Source: Bacilli bacterium (lineage in GTDB: Bacteria; Bacillota_I; Bacilli_A; RFN20; CAG-826). Taken from it: a stretch of DNA of 40,314 bases. The notes under the pieces are model-generated. The model ran no database searches and was not told the DNA's origin. It was given only the letters and a program-made list of their open reading frames with translations. The stretch lies in contig JAFUHI010000004.1 of assembly GCA_017468925.1 (NCBI GenBank), forward strand, positions 134,161-174,474, given 5' to 3'. The translations under genes were made by a program, and so were the position numbers. Below, piece by piece: positions 33,216 to 40,314 of the stretch. Every line of letters starts with the position of its first letter. The stretch's first letter is position 1.

Positions 33216-34346
33216 TTATTCATCAGTATTAGCAACGGAGAAAGGAACGTAATCAGCCAAATCATCTGGCAAAGAGAAGACCGCTTCTTCTTCTGGGATA
33301 GGAGTATAGACAAATGATGCTTCTAGTCCAGAGATGGTGAATCTAGCTCCGCCCAATAAATCACTAGGCAAAAGGTCTGATAGCAAAGGCAATGAAGAAA
33401 CCGAATTCTCGTCACTTTTTAATCTGAAGTCGACATTGATGCTTTTGAGTTCGTCATCAGAGAAGACAAAAGAGAAGTCGCTTCTATAATAATTTCTATC
33501 TTCTGGAATCACCAAAAACAAAGCATCGATGAAAGTTCTTGCATTCGGAGATTTTCCAAATTTATCTTCGATGAATGAATTGATGAACTTTTTCATCTGT
33601 TCTTTGGTGGGGCTATAGGTTATGGAATACGTTCCATCGGTGGAGGCGCTATATTTGAAGATGCTTTCATCTAATTCCGCATCTTTATCCATGATCTCGG
33701 CGAAGGCGTTAATCAAAGGTATTGCGATTTCTAAATCTTCGGTGGCATCAATGTTATATCCTTCTAAATCGAATTTGGCTTTGGTGGGCAATTCGCTTGC
33801 TTCCTCGCCTATGCTTTTAGATACCAATGACACCATCGTGACTATGCCTGGCGCATTGGTGAAATCACCATATATTGCGGAAGAATCGGCGTAGAATGCC
33901 GGGCTTTGGTTTCTCGTCGCCCCGACTTCCACCGCGCCAAACTGAGGGATGAAGTCTATATTTTCACACTGAACAAGACTTTCTCTTCCGGTTGCAGTCA
34001 TATGGCTTAAAGAGGTGATTTTGTCTTTGACGTCGATTGAAACACTGACAGGCCCTAATTCTTCAGCGTCTTTTGTTCCGAAAAGCAAACCCAATGAAGC
34101 GAAATGATTGCCATTTTTGTTTTGGGTTAAGGTGTGCCCTTTGGTCTCTCTAGAGGATTCATCTATCAAGGTTTTCTTCAATGTTGCGACTTTATTCTTC
34201 TTCTCATTAATCGCAGAAATATCAATAGATGAGACTAAAGATTCGATAGAAGAATCGATGGACTCAGATTGTATAGGTTCTTCCCCTCCGCATGAGCCAA
34301 GCAATAATGCGGTTGCGCTTAATATTAATGGAATCAATTTCTTCAT
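33216..34346 (-). CDS. Unknown lipoprotein
   Basis: 376 residues with a lipoprotein signal (lipobox LGSC, Cys 19), then an acidic/Ser-rich linker and a domain of about 320 residues with alternating strands and helices and no motif known to me. Pattern is reminiscent of LolA/LppX-type lipid-binding lipoproteins in size, but I cannot show this. The ribosome binding site AAGGGGG is 7 bases upstream, and a TATAAT at 34367-34372 provides the promoter. A palindrome (CTTTCTT-A-AAGAAAG) adjoins that -10 box. The RNA methyltransferase gene follows in the same unit. Confidence 0.75.
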   Translation of the reverse strand: MKKLIPLILSATALLLGSCGGEEPIQSESIDSSIESLVSSIDISAINEKKNKVATLKKTLIDESSRETKGHTLTQNKNGNHFASLGLLFGTKDAEELGPVSVSIDVKDKITSLSHMTATGRESLVQCENIDFIPQFGAVEVGATRNQSPAFYADSSAIYGDFTNAPGIVTMVSLVSKSIGEEASELPTKAKFDLEGYNIDATEDLEIAIPLINAFAEIMDKDAELDESIFKYSASTDGTYSITYSPTKEQMKKFINSFIEDKFGKSPNARTFIDALFLVIPEDRNYYRSDFSFVFSDDELKSINVDFRLKSDENSVSSLPLLSDLLPSDLLGGARFTISGLEASFVYTPIPEEEAVFSLPDDLADYVPFSVANTDE

Positions 34347-34366
34347 ATCAAATCCCCCTTCTTTAT

Positions 34367-34390
34367 ATTATATTTCTTTCTTAAAGAAAG
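34367..34390 (-). promoter_or_regulatory. Lipoprotein promoter with adjacent palindrome
   Basis: Minus-strand TATAAT (34367-34372) preceded, in the spacer towards -35, by the perfect 7-1-7 palindrome CTTTCTT-A-AAGAAAG (34376-34390). No T run follows the palindrome, so it is unlikely to be the terminator of the upstream gene. Confidence 0.45.
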
Positions 34391-34408
34391 GCATATTTTA
34401 ATTAGGAA

Positions 34409-35032
34409 TTATTTGTATATCCTTTTGATGAGTTTCCTACGGCTTATTTTGTAAGTCGGGCAGTATTTTAGTAAGACTTTGTAGAATTTGTCACTATGAT
34501 TCATCACGAAATGATGGGCCAATTCGTGGTAGATGACAGAATCTATTATCTCTTTTGAATAATGGATAAGAGAGGTTGAGAAAGTGATGGACATGCTTCT
34601 TTTGTTATTCACCCCAAAGCGGGTTTTCATAGTCCTCACTTTGATTTTGTAAATATCTTTTATCCCCATCTCTTTCTCGCATTCTTTAGTTCTAGGCTCA
34701 ACATATTCCTTGAGCTTATTTTTTAAATATTTGTCTTTCTTTTTCTCGTCCCAAGAGGAGAATCCATCTATTTTGCATAGTTCGCCGAAATAATAGAACT
34801 CATCGCCTTTTATTGGAGAATTCCCATCCGCAATTTTCTTTTTTTCGATTATTTTAGGAAGATTGCGCTTCATCGTATCCTTCAAATCTTTCTCTGTTAC
34901 ATATAAAGGGGCGGTTATGATAAACCCATTCCCCTCCTTATTCCATCTAAAATAGAAATAACGGCAGATTTTTCTATTCACCACGGTGGGGTATTCTTTC
35001 TCTTTATAAACGAAAGCGTAAGAAATTTTCAT
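34409..35032 (-). CDS. YgjP-type zinc metallopeptidase
   Basis: 207 residues. The family's HExxH motif is visible in SVIYHELAHHFVMNHSDKFY, with the downstream region (VLLKYCPTYKISRRKLI) completing the minigluzincin-like site. The N-terminal half is the beta domain common to YgjP/DUF45 proteins. Their substrates are poorly known. The ATG at 35030-35032 is chosen over one 6 codons upstream because TATAAT (35039-35044) ends exactly 7 bases before it and no Shine-Dalgarno is present for either; the mRNA would be leaderless. It is divergent from the DUF523 gene, with 51 bases between starts. Confidence 0.85.
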   Translation of the reverse strand: MKISYAFVYKEKEYPTVVNRKICRYFYFRWNKEGNGFIITAPLYVTEKDLKDTMKRNLPKIIEKKKIADGNSPIKGDEFYYFGELCKIDGFSSWDEKKKDKYLKNKLKEYVEPRTKECEKEMGIKDIYKIKVRTMKTRFGVNNKRSMSITFSTSLIHYSKEIIDSVIYHELAHHFVMNHSDKFYKVLLKYCPTYKISRRKLIKRIYK

Positions 35033-35038
35033 GTCTCG

Positions 35039-35044
35039 ATTATA
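35039..35044 (-). promoter_or_regulatory. -10 box of the YgjP-type gene (leaderless)
   Basis: TATAAT on the minus strand; the seventh base after it is the A of the start codon at 35032. No Shine-Dalgarno lies between. Confidence 0.55.
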
Positions 35045-35083
35045 ATGCAAAATCTTATAAAAAATAGTAAACTCATCTAGTCT

Positions 35084-35776
35084 ATGGAAAAGATTTTGGT
35101 AAGCGCCTGCCTCCTAGGCGACAATTGCAAATACGATGGAGGCAATAATTTAAATGAATTCATCCTCTCTTTAAGAGAATATTATGACATCATCCCTTTT
35201 TGCCCCGAGGTCGAAGGTGGTTTACCCACCCCCAGAAGCCCAAGCGAGATCAAGAACGCTTTAGTGGTCAATAAAGAAGGGAAAGACGTCACGAGGAATT
35301 TCCTTTTAGGCGCGGAAAAAGCCGTCTCACTATCCAAATTATTGGGCATCAGAATCGCTATACTAAAAGAGAATTCCCCTTCATGCGGAGTTAGAAAAAT
35401 ACATGATGGCTCCTTCCAAAACCATCTAATAGACGGAGAAGGATTCACCGCTTCAGCATTAAAAAGGATCGGAGTCAAAGTCTACAGCGAGAAAGACGAA
35501 TTATCTTTTTTAATTCCTCAAAAGAAAGAAACCCCAACGGAATTCGTCTCCTATAAGGAAAGAGGCAAGAAAGCCGAGAATAGAATAAAAGAAGAAAAGC
35601 CACGTCGCGATGTAATGAAAAAGAAAACACCATACAGCAAAAAGGATAGATTCGACAAAGGCCATAGAGACAATCCAAAAGGAAGAAAATCTTTTGGACA
35701 CGACAAAAACAAAAAGAGCTTCCCCAAGAAAGGAAACTCGCGCTTCTCTAGAAACAAAAGAGAGAAGAAATATTAG
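35084..35776 (+). CDS. DUF523 (TudS-type) protein with basic C-terminal tail
   Basis: 230 residues. The first 150 are a complete DUF523 domain with conserved cysteines in SACLLGDNCKYDGG, FCPEVEGGLPTPR and NSPSCGVRKI, and GEGFTASALKR. Members of this family have been shown to bind a [4Fe-4S] cluster and desulfurate thiouracil (TudS). The last 75-80 residues are an unusual Lys/Arg/Gly-rich, low-complexity tail that looks disordered and could bind nucleic acid. There is no Shine-Dalgarno before the ATG; an AT-rich stretch at 35056-35061 (TATAAA) could be the -10. The gene is divergent from the YgjP-type gene. Confidence 0.88.
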   Translation: MEKILVSACLLGDNCKYDGGNNLNEFILSLREYYDIIPFCPEVEGGLPTPRSPSEIKNALVVNKEGKDVTRNFLLGAEKAVSLSKLLGIRIAILKENSPSCGVRKIHDGSFQNHLIDGEGFTASALKRIGVKVYSEKDELSFLIPQKKETPTEFVSYKERGKKAENRIKEEKPRRDVMKKKTPYSKKDRFDKGHRDNPKGRKSFGHDKNKKSFPKKGNSRFSRNKREKKY

Positions 35777-35893
35777 AAATCCTGCAGATAAATATCGATA
35801 TCGACAAGCGGAAACGAATGGGTGAGGCTGATATTTTTCACTATGGCGAAAAGCATAATGTCACGAGACATCGGCTTAATGTATTCATTCATC

Positions 35894-35945
35894 GAAAAAA
35901 GAAAATCAGCGGTTTCGATTAAAAAAGTGGTCGTTTCCGCTGATT
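35894..35945 (-). terminator. Terminator after the flavoprotein gene
   Basis: On the minus strand AATCAGCGG and CCGCTGATT (35904-35912 and 35937-35945) pair perfectly with an inner CGA/TCG extension, followed by TTTTCTTTTTT. It ends the CBS-dxs-flavoprotein unit. The remaining stretch 35777-35893 holds no gene I can support. Confidence 0.8.
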
Positions 35946-35960
35946 ATCTTGGAAATGGAT

Positions 35961-36590
35961 TTATTGTTTATTCTTTATGAAATGGGTGGATATTCTTGGT
36001 TCTTCTTCAAGAAGATTTGGATACTTTACTTTCGCATCCTTTATAGCGTTCATTAAAAACACCATTCTTTGGGCGACGATTCTAGCGTTCCTCAATCCTT
36101 CTAGATCTTCATTTATCTCGCCTTTTTCTCTACCAAAGCCATTGTTCCAATAATCTCCTGAAGCGATAGGCATTCCAGAGATGGTGAAATATTTATTTAA
36201 TACATCAAACGATGCGGTTGTTCCGCCTCTTCTAGCGATGGCAAAAGCCGCGCCTACCTTATATTTTTTGCTAAATGAAGCGCTATAGAAAAGCCTATCT
36301 AAAAAAGAAATAAGAGTGCCATTTGGAGAACCGAAATAGACAGGCGACACCACGATTAATCCATCCGCTTCTTCAAATAATGGAGCGGTTTCATTCACTA
36401 TATCTTTGAAGACACATCCATCGTGAGAATGGCAATAGCCACAGGCTTGGCAGCCTCTAATATCTTTGTTGCCGATTTTAATTTCATCCACCTCTACATT
36501 ATTTAAGGCAAACACATTCTTCATCTCTTTTATTAGAATAGAAGAATTACCTCCGCTTCTAGGTGAGGAATTGATTATCAAGACTTTCAT
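35961..36590 (-). CDS. Flavodoxin-fold FMN reductase, iron-sulfur flavoprotein type
   Basis: 209 residues. The N-terminus MKVLIINSSPRSGGNSSIL is the FMN phosphate-binding loop of the NADPH-dependent FMN reductase family. A cysteine cluster CQACGYCHSHDGCVFKD near residue 48 is typical of iron-sulfur flavoprotein relatives. VVSPVYFGSPNGTLISFLDR is the second flavin contact. It transfers electrons to an unknown acceptor. Its ATG overlaps the dxs stop (ATGA), which suggests a link to isoprenoid synthesis, possibly as an electron donor to the later iron-sulfur enzymes; that is inference. Confidence 0.88.
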   Translation of the reverse strand: MKVLIINSSPRSGGNSSILIKEMKNVFALNNVEVDEIKIGNKDIRGCQACGYCHSHDGCVFKDIVNETAPLFEEADGLIVVSPVYFGSPNGTLISFLDRLFYSASFSKKYKVGAAFAIARRGGTTASFDVLNKYFTISGMPIASGDYWNNGFGREKGEINEDLEGLRNARIVAQRMVFLMNAIKDAKVKYPNLLEEEPRISTHFIKNKQ

Positions 36591-38344
36591 TTTTTTATCT
36601 CCAATAGATTCTTTGTTAGATTGAATAATTTATCTAATGATATTCCACATTGATCCAAAAGCTCATCCGCTTTGAAATCGTTATAGAATTCTTTGCCTAA
36701 TCCTAGATTTATGACTTTTACATCGCTATCCGCGAAGAATGATGAGATATTTGATCCAAATCCGCCGAATTTCTCGCCACTTTCAATTGTTATGACGTGA
36801 TGATGGGTGTTATATAAAGATCCTAAAGCAAGCTCATCATATCCGCTTAAGAAATGCGGATTGATTACAGTTATTTCTTTTCCTGTCTCTTCTTTGATTT
36901 TTTTAGCGACTTCCATAGCTAGAGGCACCAATTCGCCCACGGCGATTATGGCGACGTCTTCACCCAATTGCTCCATTTTATAACGGTTCATTATGGAATA
37001 ATCCGTCTCATCTTTCTTATTCGAATAAGTGAGTCTAGGAACCCTAATCGCTATAGGATGCTCCTTTTGCTTTGAGGCGTATTCTATCATCGCTAAATAT
37101 TCTTCTTTATATGCAGGCGCCAAATATATTAGATTTGGTATATGGGAGAACATCTGGATATCGCATAAGGCTATATGGGTTGCAGAATTCATCCCATAGA
37201 CCCCTGGGCTTAATATCAAATATGTAGCCGGGCTATCATTTAAGCACGTATCATGCGACATTTGATCGTATGTCCTTTGGAAGAATGGGGCGAAGGTTGC
37301 AAAGATGGCATTAGCCCCTCCTCTAGCTGCTGCACCCACTAAGGAAACACCATTTTCTTCTGCAATACCTACATCGATGAATTGGCCTCTATCCCTATAT
37401 TTCTTCCTTATATTGTCATCAAATCCTAATCCGCCTGGCGTAGCGGCGTTCACCAACAAAGAAGCAGGATCTTCTTCTAATATCTTGATAAGAGAATCCC
37501 TTATATAGTTATCTCCATTCCCTTTGTATTTAGGCGTCCCATCTTCTATATTGAAAGGGCCTCCCGCGTGGAATCTTTCTCTTTCTTTTTCGGCGTATGC
37601 GAGGCCTTTCCCTTTGATTGTATGAACATGGAAAACGATAGGATGGCCGATGTCTTTTATCTTCTTCAGCTCTTTGATTAGAACTTCTACATCATTTCCA
37701 TCATCGCAATATACGTAATCAAGGCCTAGCGATTTGAAGTAATTGTTCTCGCATTTTCCATTGTTTTCCCTTAATTCCTTGAGGGTTTTGTATAAACCTC
37801 CATGGTTTTCGGCGATGGATTGGTCATTGTCGTTGACGACGATTATTAGATTCTTATCGTATTCTCCAGCGTAATCCAAGGCTTCAAATGCCTGGCCTCC
37901 TGATAAGGAGCCATCCCCGATTATAGCGATGACGTTTCTTTTCTCTTTTTTCAGGTCTCTAGCCTTCGCCAAACCAAGAGCCAAAGAGATAGATGTTGAG
38001 GTATGACCCACCAAAAATTTATCATGAACGCTTTCCTTTGGGTTGGTGTAGCCAGTCACATCCCTAAAATGATTATCGTCGGTGAAAGCCTCTTTTCTTC
38101 CGGTCAAAATCTTATGGGGATAGCATTGATGGGAGACATCGAAGACGAATTCATCTATAGGCGAAGAAAAAACATAATGCAAAGCCACAGTGAGCTCAAC
38201 AACGCCAAGATTCGGTCCTTGGTGGCCTCCGATTTTGCTGATTCTATTGATAACCGCGTCTCTAACTTCAGACGACAATACCTTTAGCTCATCGACATTA
38301 AGCTTCTTTATATCTTCTGGTCCGTTGATTCTTTCTAAATACAT
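36587..38344 (-). CDS. dxs: 1-deoxy-D-xylulose-5-phosphate synthase (or close paralogue)
   Basis: 585 residues, slightly shorter than the usual 620. It condenses pyruvate and glyceraldehyde-3-phosphate, first step of the MEP isoprenoid pathway. Thiamine-diphosphate motif GDGSLSGGQAFEALDYAG with NDNDQSIAEN; GGHQGPNLGVVELTVALH at the N-terminus; transketolase pyrimidine domain FATFAPFFQRTYDQ; C-terminal domain with GGFGSNI. The segment FDVSHQCYPHKILTGR has Ser where standard Dxs has Gly, marking a divergent branch. GAGGAGAAG precedes the ATG, and a perfect palindrome GTTTATATATAAAC (38358-38371) lies just upstream. Confidence 0.85.
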   Translation of the reverse strand: MYLERINGPEDIKKLNVDELKVLSSEVRDAVINRISKIGGHQGPNLGVVELTVALHYVFSSPIDEFVFDVSHQCYPHKILTGRKEAFTDDNHFRDVTGYTNPKESVHDKFLVGHTSTSISLALGLAKARDLKKEKRNVIAIIGDGSLSGGQAFEALDYAGEYDKNLIIVVNDNDQSIAENHGGLYKTLKELRENNGKCENNYFKSLGLDYVYCDDGNDVEVLIKELKKIKDIGHPIVFHVHTIKGKGLAYAEKERERFHAGGPFNIEDGTPKYKGNGDNYIRDSLIKILEEDPASLLVNAATPGGLGFDDNIRKKYRDRGQFIDVGIAEENGVSLVGAAARGGANAIFATFAPFFQRTYDQMSHDTCLNDSPATYLILSPGVYGMNSATHIALCDIQMFSHIPNLIYLAPAYKEEYLAMIEYASKQKEHPIAIRVPRLTYSNKKDETDYSIMNRYKMEQLGEDVAIIAVGELVPLAMEVAKKIKEETGKEITVINPHFLSGYDELALGSLYNTHHHVITIESGEKFGGFGSNISSFFADSDVKVINLGLGKEFYNDFKADELLDQCGISLDKLFNLTKNLLEIKK

Positions 38345-38376
38345 TCTTCTTCTCCTCGTTTATATATAAACAATAA

Positions 38377-38769
38377 TTATCTATGAAGATTTTCAAGCAA
38401 TTCTTTTCTCTTTACAATTCCGATGAACACATCGCGGTCATCGACAAGAGGGATAAAATTCTGTTCAAGAGATAATTTGTATATCTTTTCAAATGGCGAA
38501 TCTATCTTCAAATATGAGTAAGGTCTATAGACATCCACTTCCAAAATGCTCTTTTTTTCAAGTTCAAGCAAATCGAGTTTTCCCTCTTTTTTGATGAACC
38601 TCAATAAATCTCCTTCGGATATCGTGCTTATATATCTTCCTTCTTCATCTAGCAAAGGAAGAATCGCAAACTTATTCGCGTCAAATATCTCTAGGACCTG
38701 ACGAACGCTCATCTTTGTTGAAATAGTATAGACCTTAGCCTTAGGCGTCAATAAAGAAACGATATTCAT
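38377..38769 (-). CDS. CBS-domain pair protein
   Basis: About 130 residues consisting of two CBS motifs: residues 10-60 (MSVRQVLEIFDANKFAILPL, GRYISTISEGDLLRFI) and 75-130 (FEKIYKLSLEQNFIPLVDD, FIGIVKRKELLE). Such free-standing pairs bind adenine nucleotides and act as sensors. The ATG at 38767-38769 is preceded by GGTGGGG; an in-frame ATG at 38787 is the alternative. It lies 33 bases before dxs in the same direction, so it may be co-transcribed with it and sense energy state for it, which is inference. Confidence 0.85.
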   Translation of the reverse strand: MNIVSLLTPKAKVYTISTKMSVRQVLEIFDANKFAILPLLDEEGRYISTISEGDLLRFIKKEGKLDLLELEKKSILEVDVYRPYSYLKIDSPFEKIYKLSLEQNFIPLVDDRDVFIGIVKRKELLENLHR

Positions 38770-38851
38770 AGTAATCCCCACCGCCATTTAAAATATAAAA
38801 TATTTTTTCAAAAAAGTCTTTATAAACACTTGAAGATAAAAATCAATGAAG

Positions 38852-38899
38852 TATTTGTAATACAAATATATTGTTATTGTCATTACATAATAATATAAT
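38852..38899 (+). promoter_or_regulatory. Promoter and palindromic operator of the RelB-like antitoxin
   Basis: TTGTTA (38871-38876), a 17-base spacer and a perfect TATAAT (38894-38899) form a strong promoter. Immediately upstream lies TATTTGTA-A-TACAAATA (38852-38868), a perfect 8-1-8 palindrome. RelB-type ribbon-helix-helix antitoxins repress their own promoters by binding such sites. Confidence 0.65.
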
Positions 38900-38929
38900 A
38901 TATTTACAAGATTTAAGGAGGCACTTCGA

Positions 38930-39220
38930 ATGGCGTTACTACAAATAAGAGTCGATGAAGAATTGAAAAATAAAGCGAATGCTATTTTTAGCGAATTAGG
39001 AATCGATTTGTCCACCGCAGTCAGGATGTTCTTGAAGAAAAGCGTACAAGAAGGAGGAATCCCCTTCGACACCAAGATCAATCAATCAACTTTAAATGCA
39101 ATTTTAGCGGTTGACAAAATGAGGACAATATCTGAGAAAAACGGAAATTCAGAAATGAGTTTGGAAGAAATAAATGAGGAGATTAGATTGGCCAGAAGGG
39201 AAAGAAAAAACAGAATATGA
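38930..39220 (+). CDS. RelB/DinJ-family antitoxin, no partner toxin seen
   Basis: 96 residues. The N-terminal ribbon-helix-helix (ALLQIRVDEELKNKANAIFS, ELGIDLSTAVRMFLKK) and following IPFDT are classic RelB/DinJ; the C-terminus is a charged toxin-binding helix. AAGGAGG lies 8 bases upstream. Usually a RelE/YafQ toxin gene overlaps the stop. Here only a 33-codon open frame (39217-39318) begins at the overlapping ATG and ends within the convergent membrane-protein gene, with no recognisable toxin sequence. So it is an orphan antitoxin or a degraded pair. Confidence 0.9.
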   Translation: MALLQIRVDEELKNKANAIFSELGIDLSTAVRMFLKKSVQEGGIPFDTKINQSTLNAILAVDKMRTISEKNGNSEMSLEEINEEIRLARRERKNRI

Positions 39221-39275
39221 ATTACTACGCTGTAATCGAGCCATTTATGATTAATGACACCCCTATTTTTAATGT

Positions 39276-40139
39276 TTATTTATCCTCTATTTTAATAGGC
39301 CTTCCGTTTTCGTCGTAATTATCTTCTTTGTTTTTCTCTTTTTCGGGGTCGATATATATTTTCTCTGCGATTTTATTTTTCAATGCGTCGACTTTCTCGA
39401 TTTCGAATTCTTTTTTCTCGCTGAAGAGCTTGTTTTTCAGCTCCTTGCTTCTTTCCTCCCATTTATGTTTCGCCGATTCGTATCTTTCAATGATTCCGCT
39501 TTCCTTGGAGAACTTGGATATCTTCGCGAACAATCCGATTGAAGTCGAGAAATCCCAGATGATGATTCCATATATTATCCCCATCGCGAAGATGAAGATG
39601 AAATTCGTCCCCGCCCCATTGTCGCTAAACATGAATTCATACATTTTTGTCGCGCCTAAATAGAGAAAGGGATTGATGCAATAATAAAAGATAATTGCCA
39701 ATGCGAACCAGATTAGATTGAATAGAGGGCAGATTATCCCCATCACATTCCCTTTTAGATTCGAATAGTCCCACAATTTGACGTGGAATCCTTTGATGAA
39801 TATAAGGCCTGCGATAAATTCTAGCCCCACCATCCCTAGCCACATAATGACAAGAGGAATGAGATCGAATACACTTGCGCCGGAAACATATTCTCTTCCA
39901 AACAAATTGCCCAAGGGATTGTAGAAATGGATGGATTCCGGGAAAAAAGAAACGATGAAATAGCACATCGCAAACATCACCAAGACCCCAAAGCCATACA
40001 AAGGCACCCAAGGACCTTTCATAAATCCTGGGTTAACCCATTTTTTCGCTGAAAAAAATCTTCTATAAAAGACTTCTAATACCCAGCCTAAAAAACTACC
40101 TACAGCAAACAAGAATAAACTTAGTAACAACAACTTCAT
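39276..40139 (-). CDS. CmpB-family (PF06541-like) membrane protein
   Basis: 287 residues. The N-terminal segment GWVLEVFYRRFFSAKKWVNP followed by GFMKGPWVPLYGFG is diagnostic of the family annotated as putative ABC transporter permease CmpB. About five membrane spans lie within residues 1-200; the last 85 residues form a highly charged cytosolic helix (KHKWEERSKELKNKLFSEKK onwards). The function is not established. AAGGA lies about 10 bases before the ATG. The end of an IS30-type element is only 35-50 bases upstream and may have replaced its original promoter. Confidence 0.8.
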   Translation of the reverse strand: MKLLLLSLFLFAVGSFLGWVLEVFYRRFFSAKKWVNPGFMKGPWVPLYGFGVLVMFAMCYFIVSFFPESIHFYNPLGNLFGREYVSGASVFDLIPLVIMWLGMVGLEFIAGLIFIKGFHVKLWDYSNLKGNVMGIICPLFNLIWFALAIIFYYCINPFLYLGATKMYEFMFSDNGAGTNFIFIFAMGIIYGIIIWDFSTSIGLFAKISKFSKESGIIERYESAKHKWEERSKELKNKLFSEKKEFEIEKVDALKNKIAEKIYIDPEKEKNKEDNYDENGRPIKIEDK

Positions 40140-40174
40140 TTTGTTTAATCCTTAAAAACAAACATATCTTAGCA

Positions 40175-40201
40175 GGTAAATTGTAATCTTAAGTGCAACA
40201 C
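40175..40201 (-). repeat. Probable terminal inverted repeat of IS30-type element
   Basis: On the minus strand GTGTTGCACTTAAGATTACA and the following ATTTACC resemble the terminal repeats of IS30-family elements in low-GC bacteria, in which the transposase stop codon lies inside the repeat, as here. The other end is outside the window, so the match cannot be tested. Confidence 0.5.
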
Positions 40202-40314
40202 TCCGAGATAGCTTCAGACATCAATTTTGATGGAGATATCCAGTTGTTACATTTCCTAGGCCTATTGTTAATCAAATTCACCTTTTTATCAATATAAACC
40301 TGGGTATATCTGCT
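40189..40314 (-). mobile_element. C-terminal end of IS30-family transposase
   Basis: Reading the minus strand from the window edge gives 41 codons ending SRYTQVYIDKKV, LINNRPRKCNNWISPSKLMS, EAISECCT and a stop. The (L/I)NNRPRK...(T/S)P segment is the hallmark end of IS30-family DDE transposases. The gene continues outside the window, so it may be intact or a fragment. It points towards the CmpB-family gene. Confidence 0.78.

Noticed and set aside
35773..35892. 39-codon minus-strand frame (ends VDIDIYLQDF) after the flavoprotein terminator
   Set aside because: It starts right after the T run of a terminator without a ribosome binding site, and the opposite strand is equally open; no support for translation.
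38788..39081. 97-codon minus-strand frame opposite the antitoxin gene
   Set aside because: It is the antisense shadow of the RelB-like gene, has no ribosome binding site and no recognisable sequence.
1..40314. CRISPR array, prophage or large tandem repeats
   Set aside because: No regularly spaced repeats, cas genes, phage structural genes or tandem arrays were seen on either strand.

Overview
The window looks like a chromosome segment of an AT-rich, low-GC Gram-positive relative with a reduced genome, most like a wall-less or wall-reduced gut Mollicutes/Bacilli lineage (RF39-like is my best guess). The main reason is the division cluster: mraZ, rsmH, a tiny FtsL-like membrane protein, ftsA and ftsZ are present in the usual order, but none of the mur, mraY, ftsW or pbp genes that normally lie between them. 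Surface proteins are made as lipoproteins (lspA is present), translation is controlled by T-box riboswitches, and UGA is still a stop codon (UGG encodes Trp and several genes end in UGA), so this is not the Mycoplasma code.

Layout. 1-12.7 kb (all minus strand) is a glycan-use locus in two transcription units: (i) GH38 alpha-mannosidase, MsmK-type ABC ATPase, two unknown membrane proteins and a DUF624-like membrane protein; (ii) a sugar-binding lipoprotein, two MalF/MalG-type permeases, a 1025-residue surface lipoprotein and the start of a DUF4838-type lipoprotein. 12.8-13.9 kb holds an isolated unknown plus-strand gene, a bidirectional terminator, tRNA-Arg(UCU) and a degenerate inverted copy of part of that tRNA. 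13.9-20.4 kb is a DNA/RNA maintenance block: MmcQ/YjbR protein, uvrC (interrupted by an in-frame UAA), mutS2, divergent rnhC, and a RluD-type pseudouridine synthase. 20.4-24 kb is lspA and ileS, the latter behind an Ile T-box. 24-28.1 kb is the stripped division cluster. 28.3-33.2 kb is a YceD-like protein, pheT, pheS (Phe T-box) and a SpoU RNA methyltransferase. 33.2-38.8 kb has a lipoprotein, a YgjP-type metalloprotease, a DUF523/TudS protein with a basic tail, an iron-sulfur flavoprotein-type reductase, dxs and a CBS-domain protein. 38.9-40.3 kb has an orphan RelB/DinJ antitoxin, a CmpB-family membrane protein and the end of an IS30-family transposase.

How the parts work together. The 1-12.7 kb locus can bind and import mannose-containing oligosaccharides and trim them in the cytosol. 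LspA would mature the lipoproteins seen here. FtsA/FtsZ remain without visible wall synthesis genes. Several genes (mutS2, rnhC, the YgjP protease, ftsA) have a -10 box so close to the start codon, with no Shine-Dalgarno, that leaderless mRNAs are likely. The most unusual points are the UAA inside uvrC, the Lys in the FtsZ GTP-binding signature loop, the partial inverted tRNA copy beside an unknown gene, and the palindromes at several promoters. I did not find CRISPR, phage or a clear defence system.
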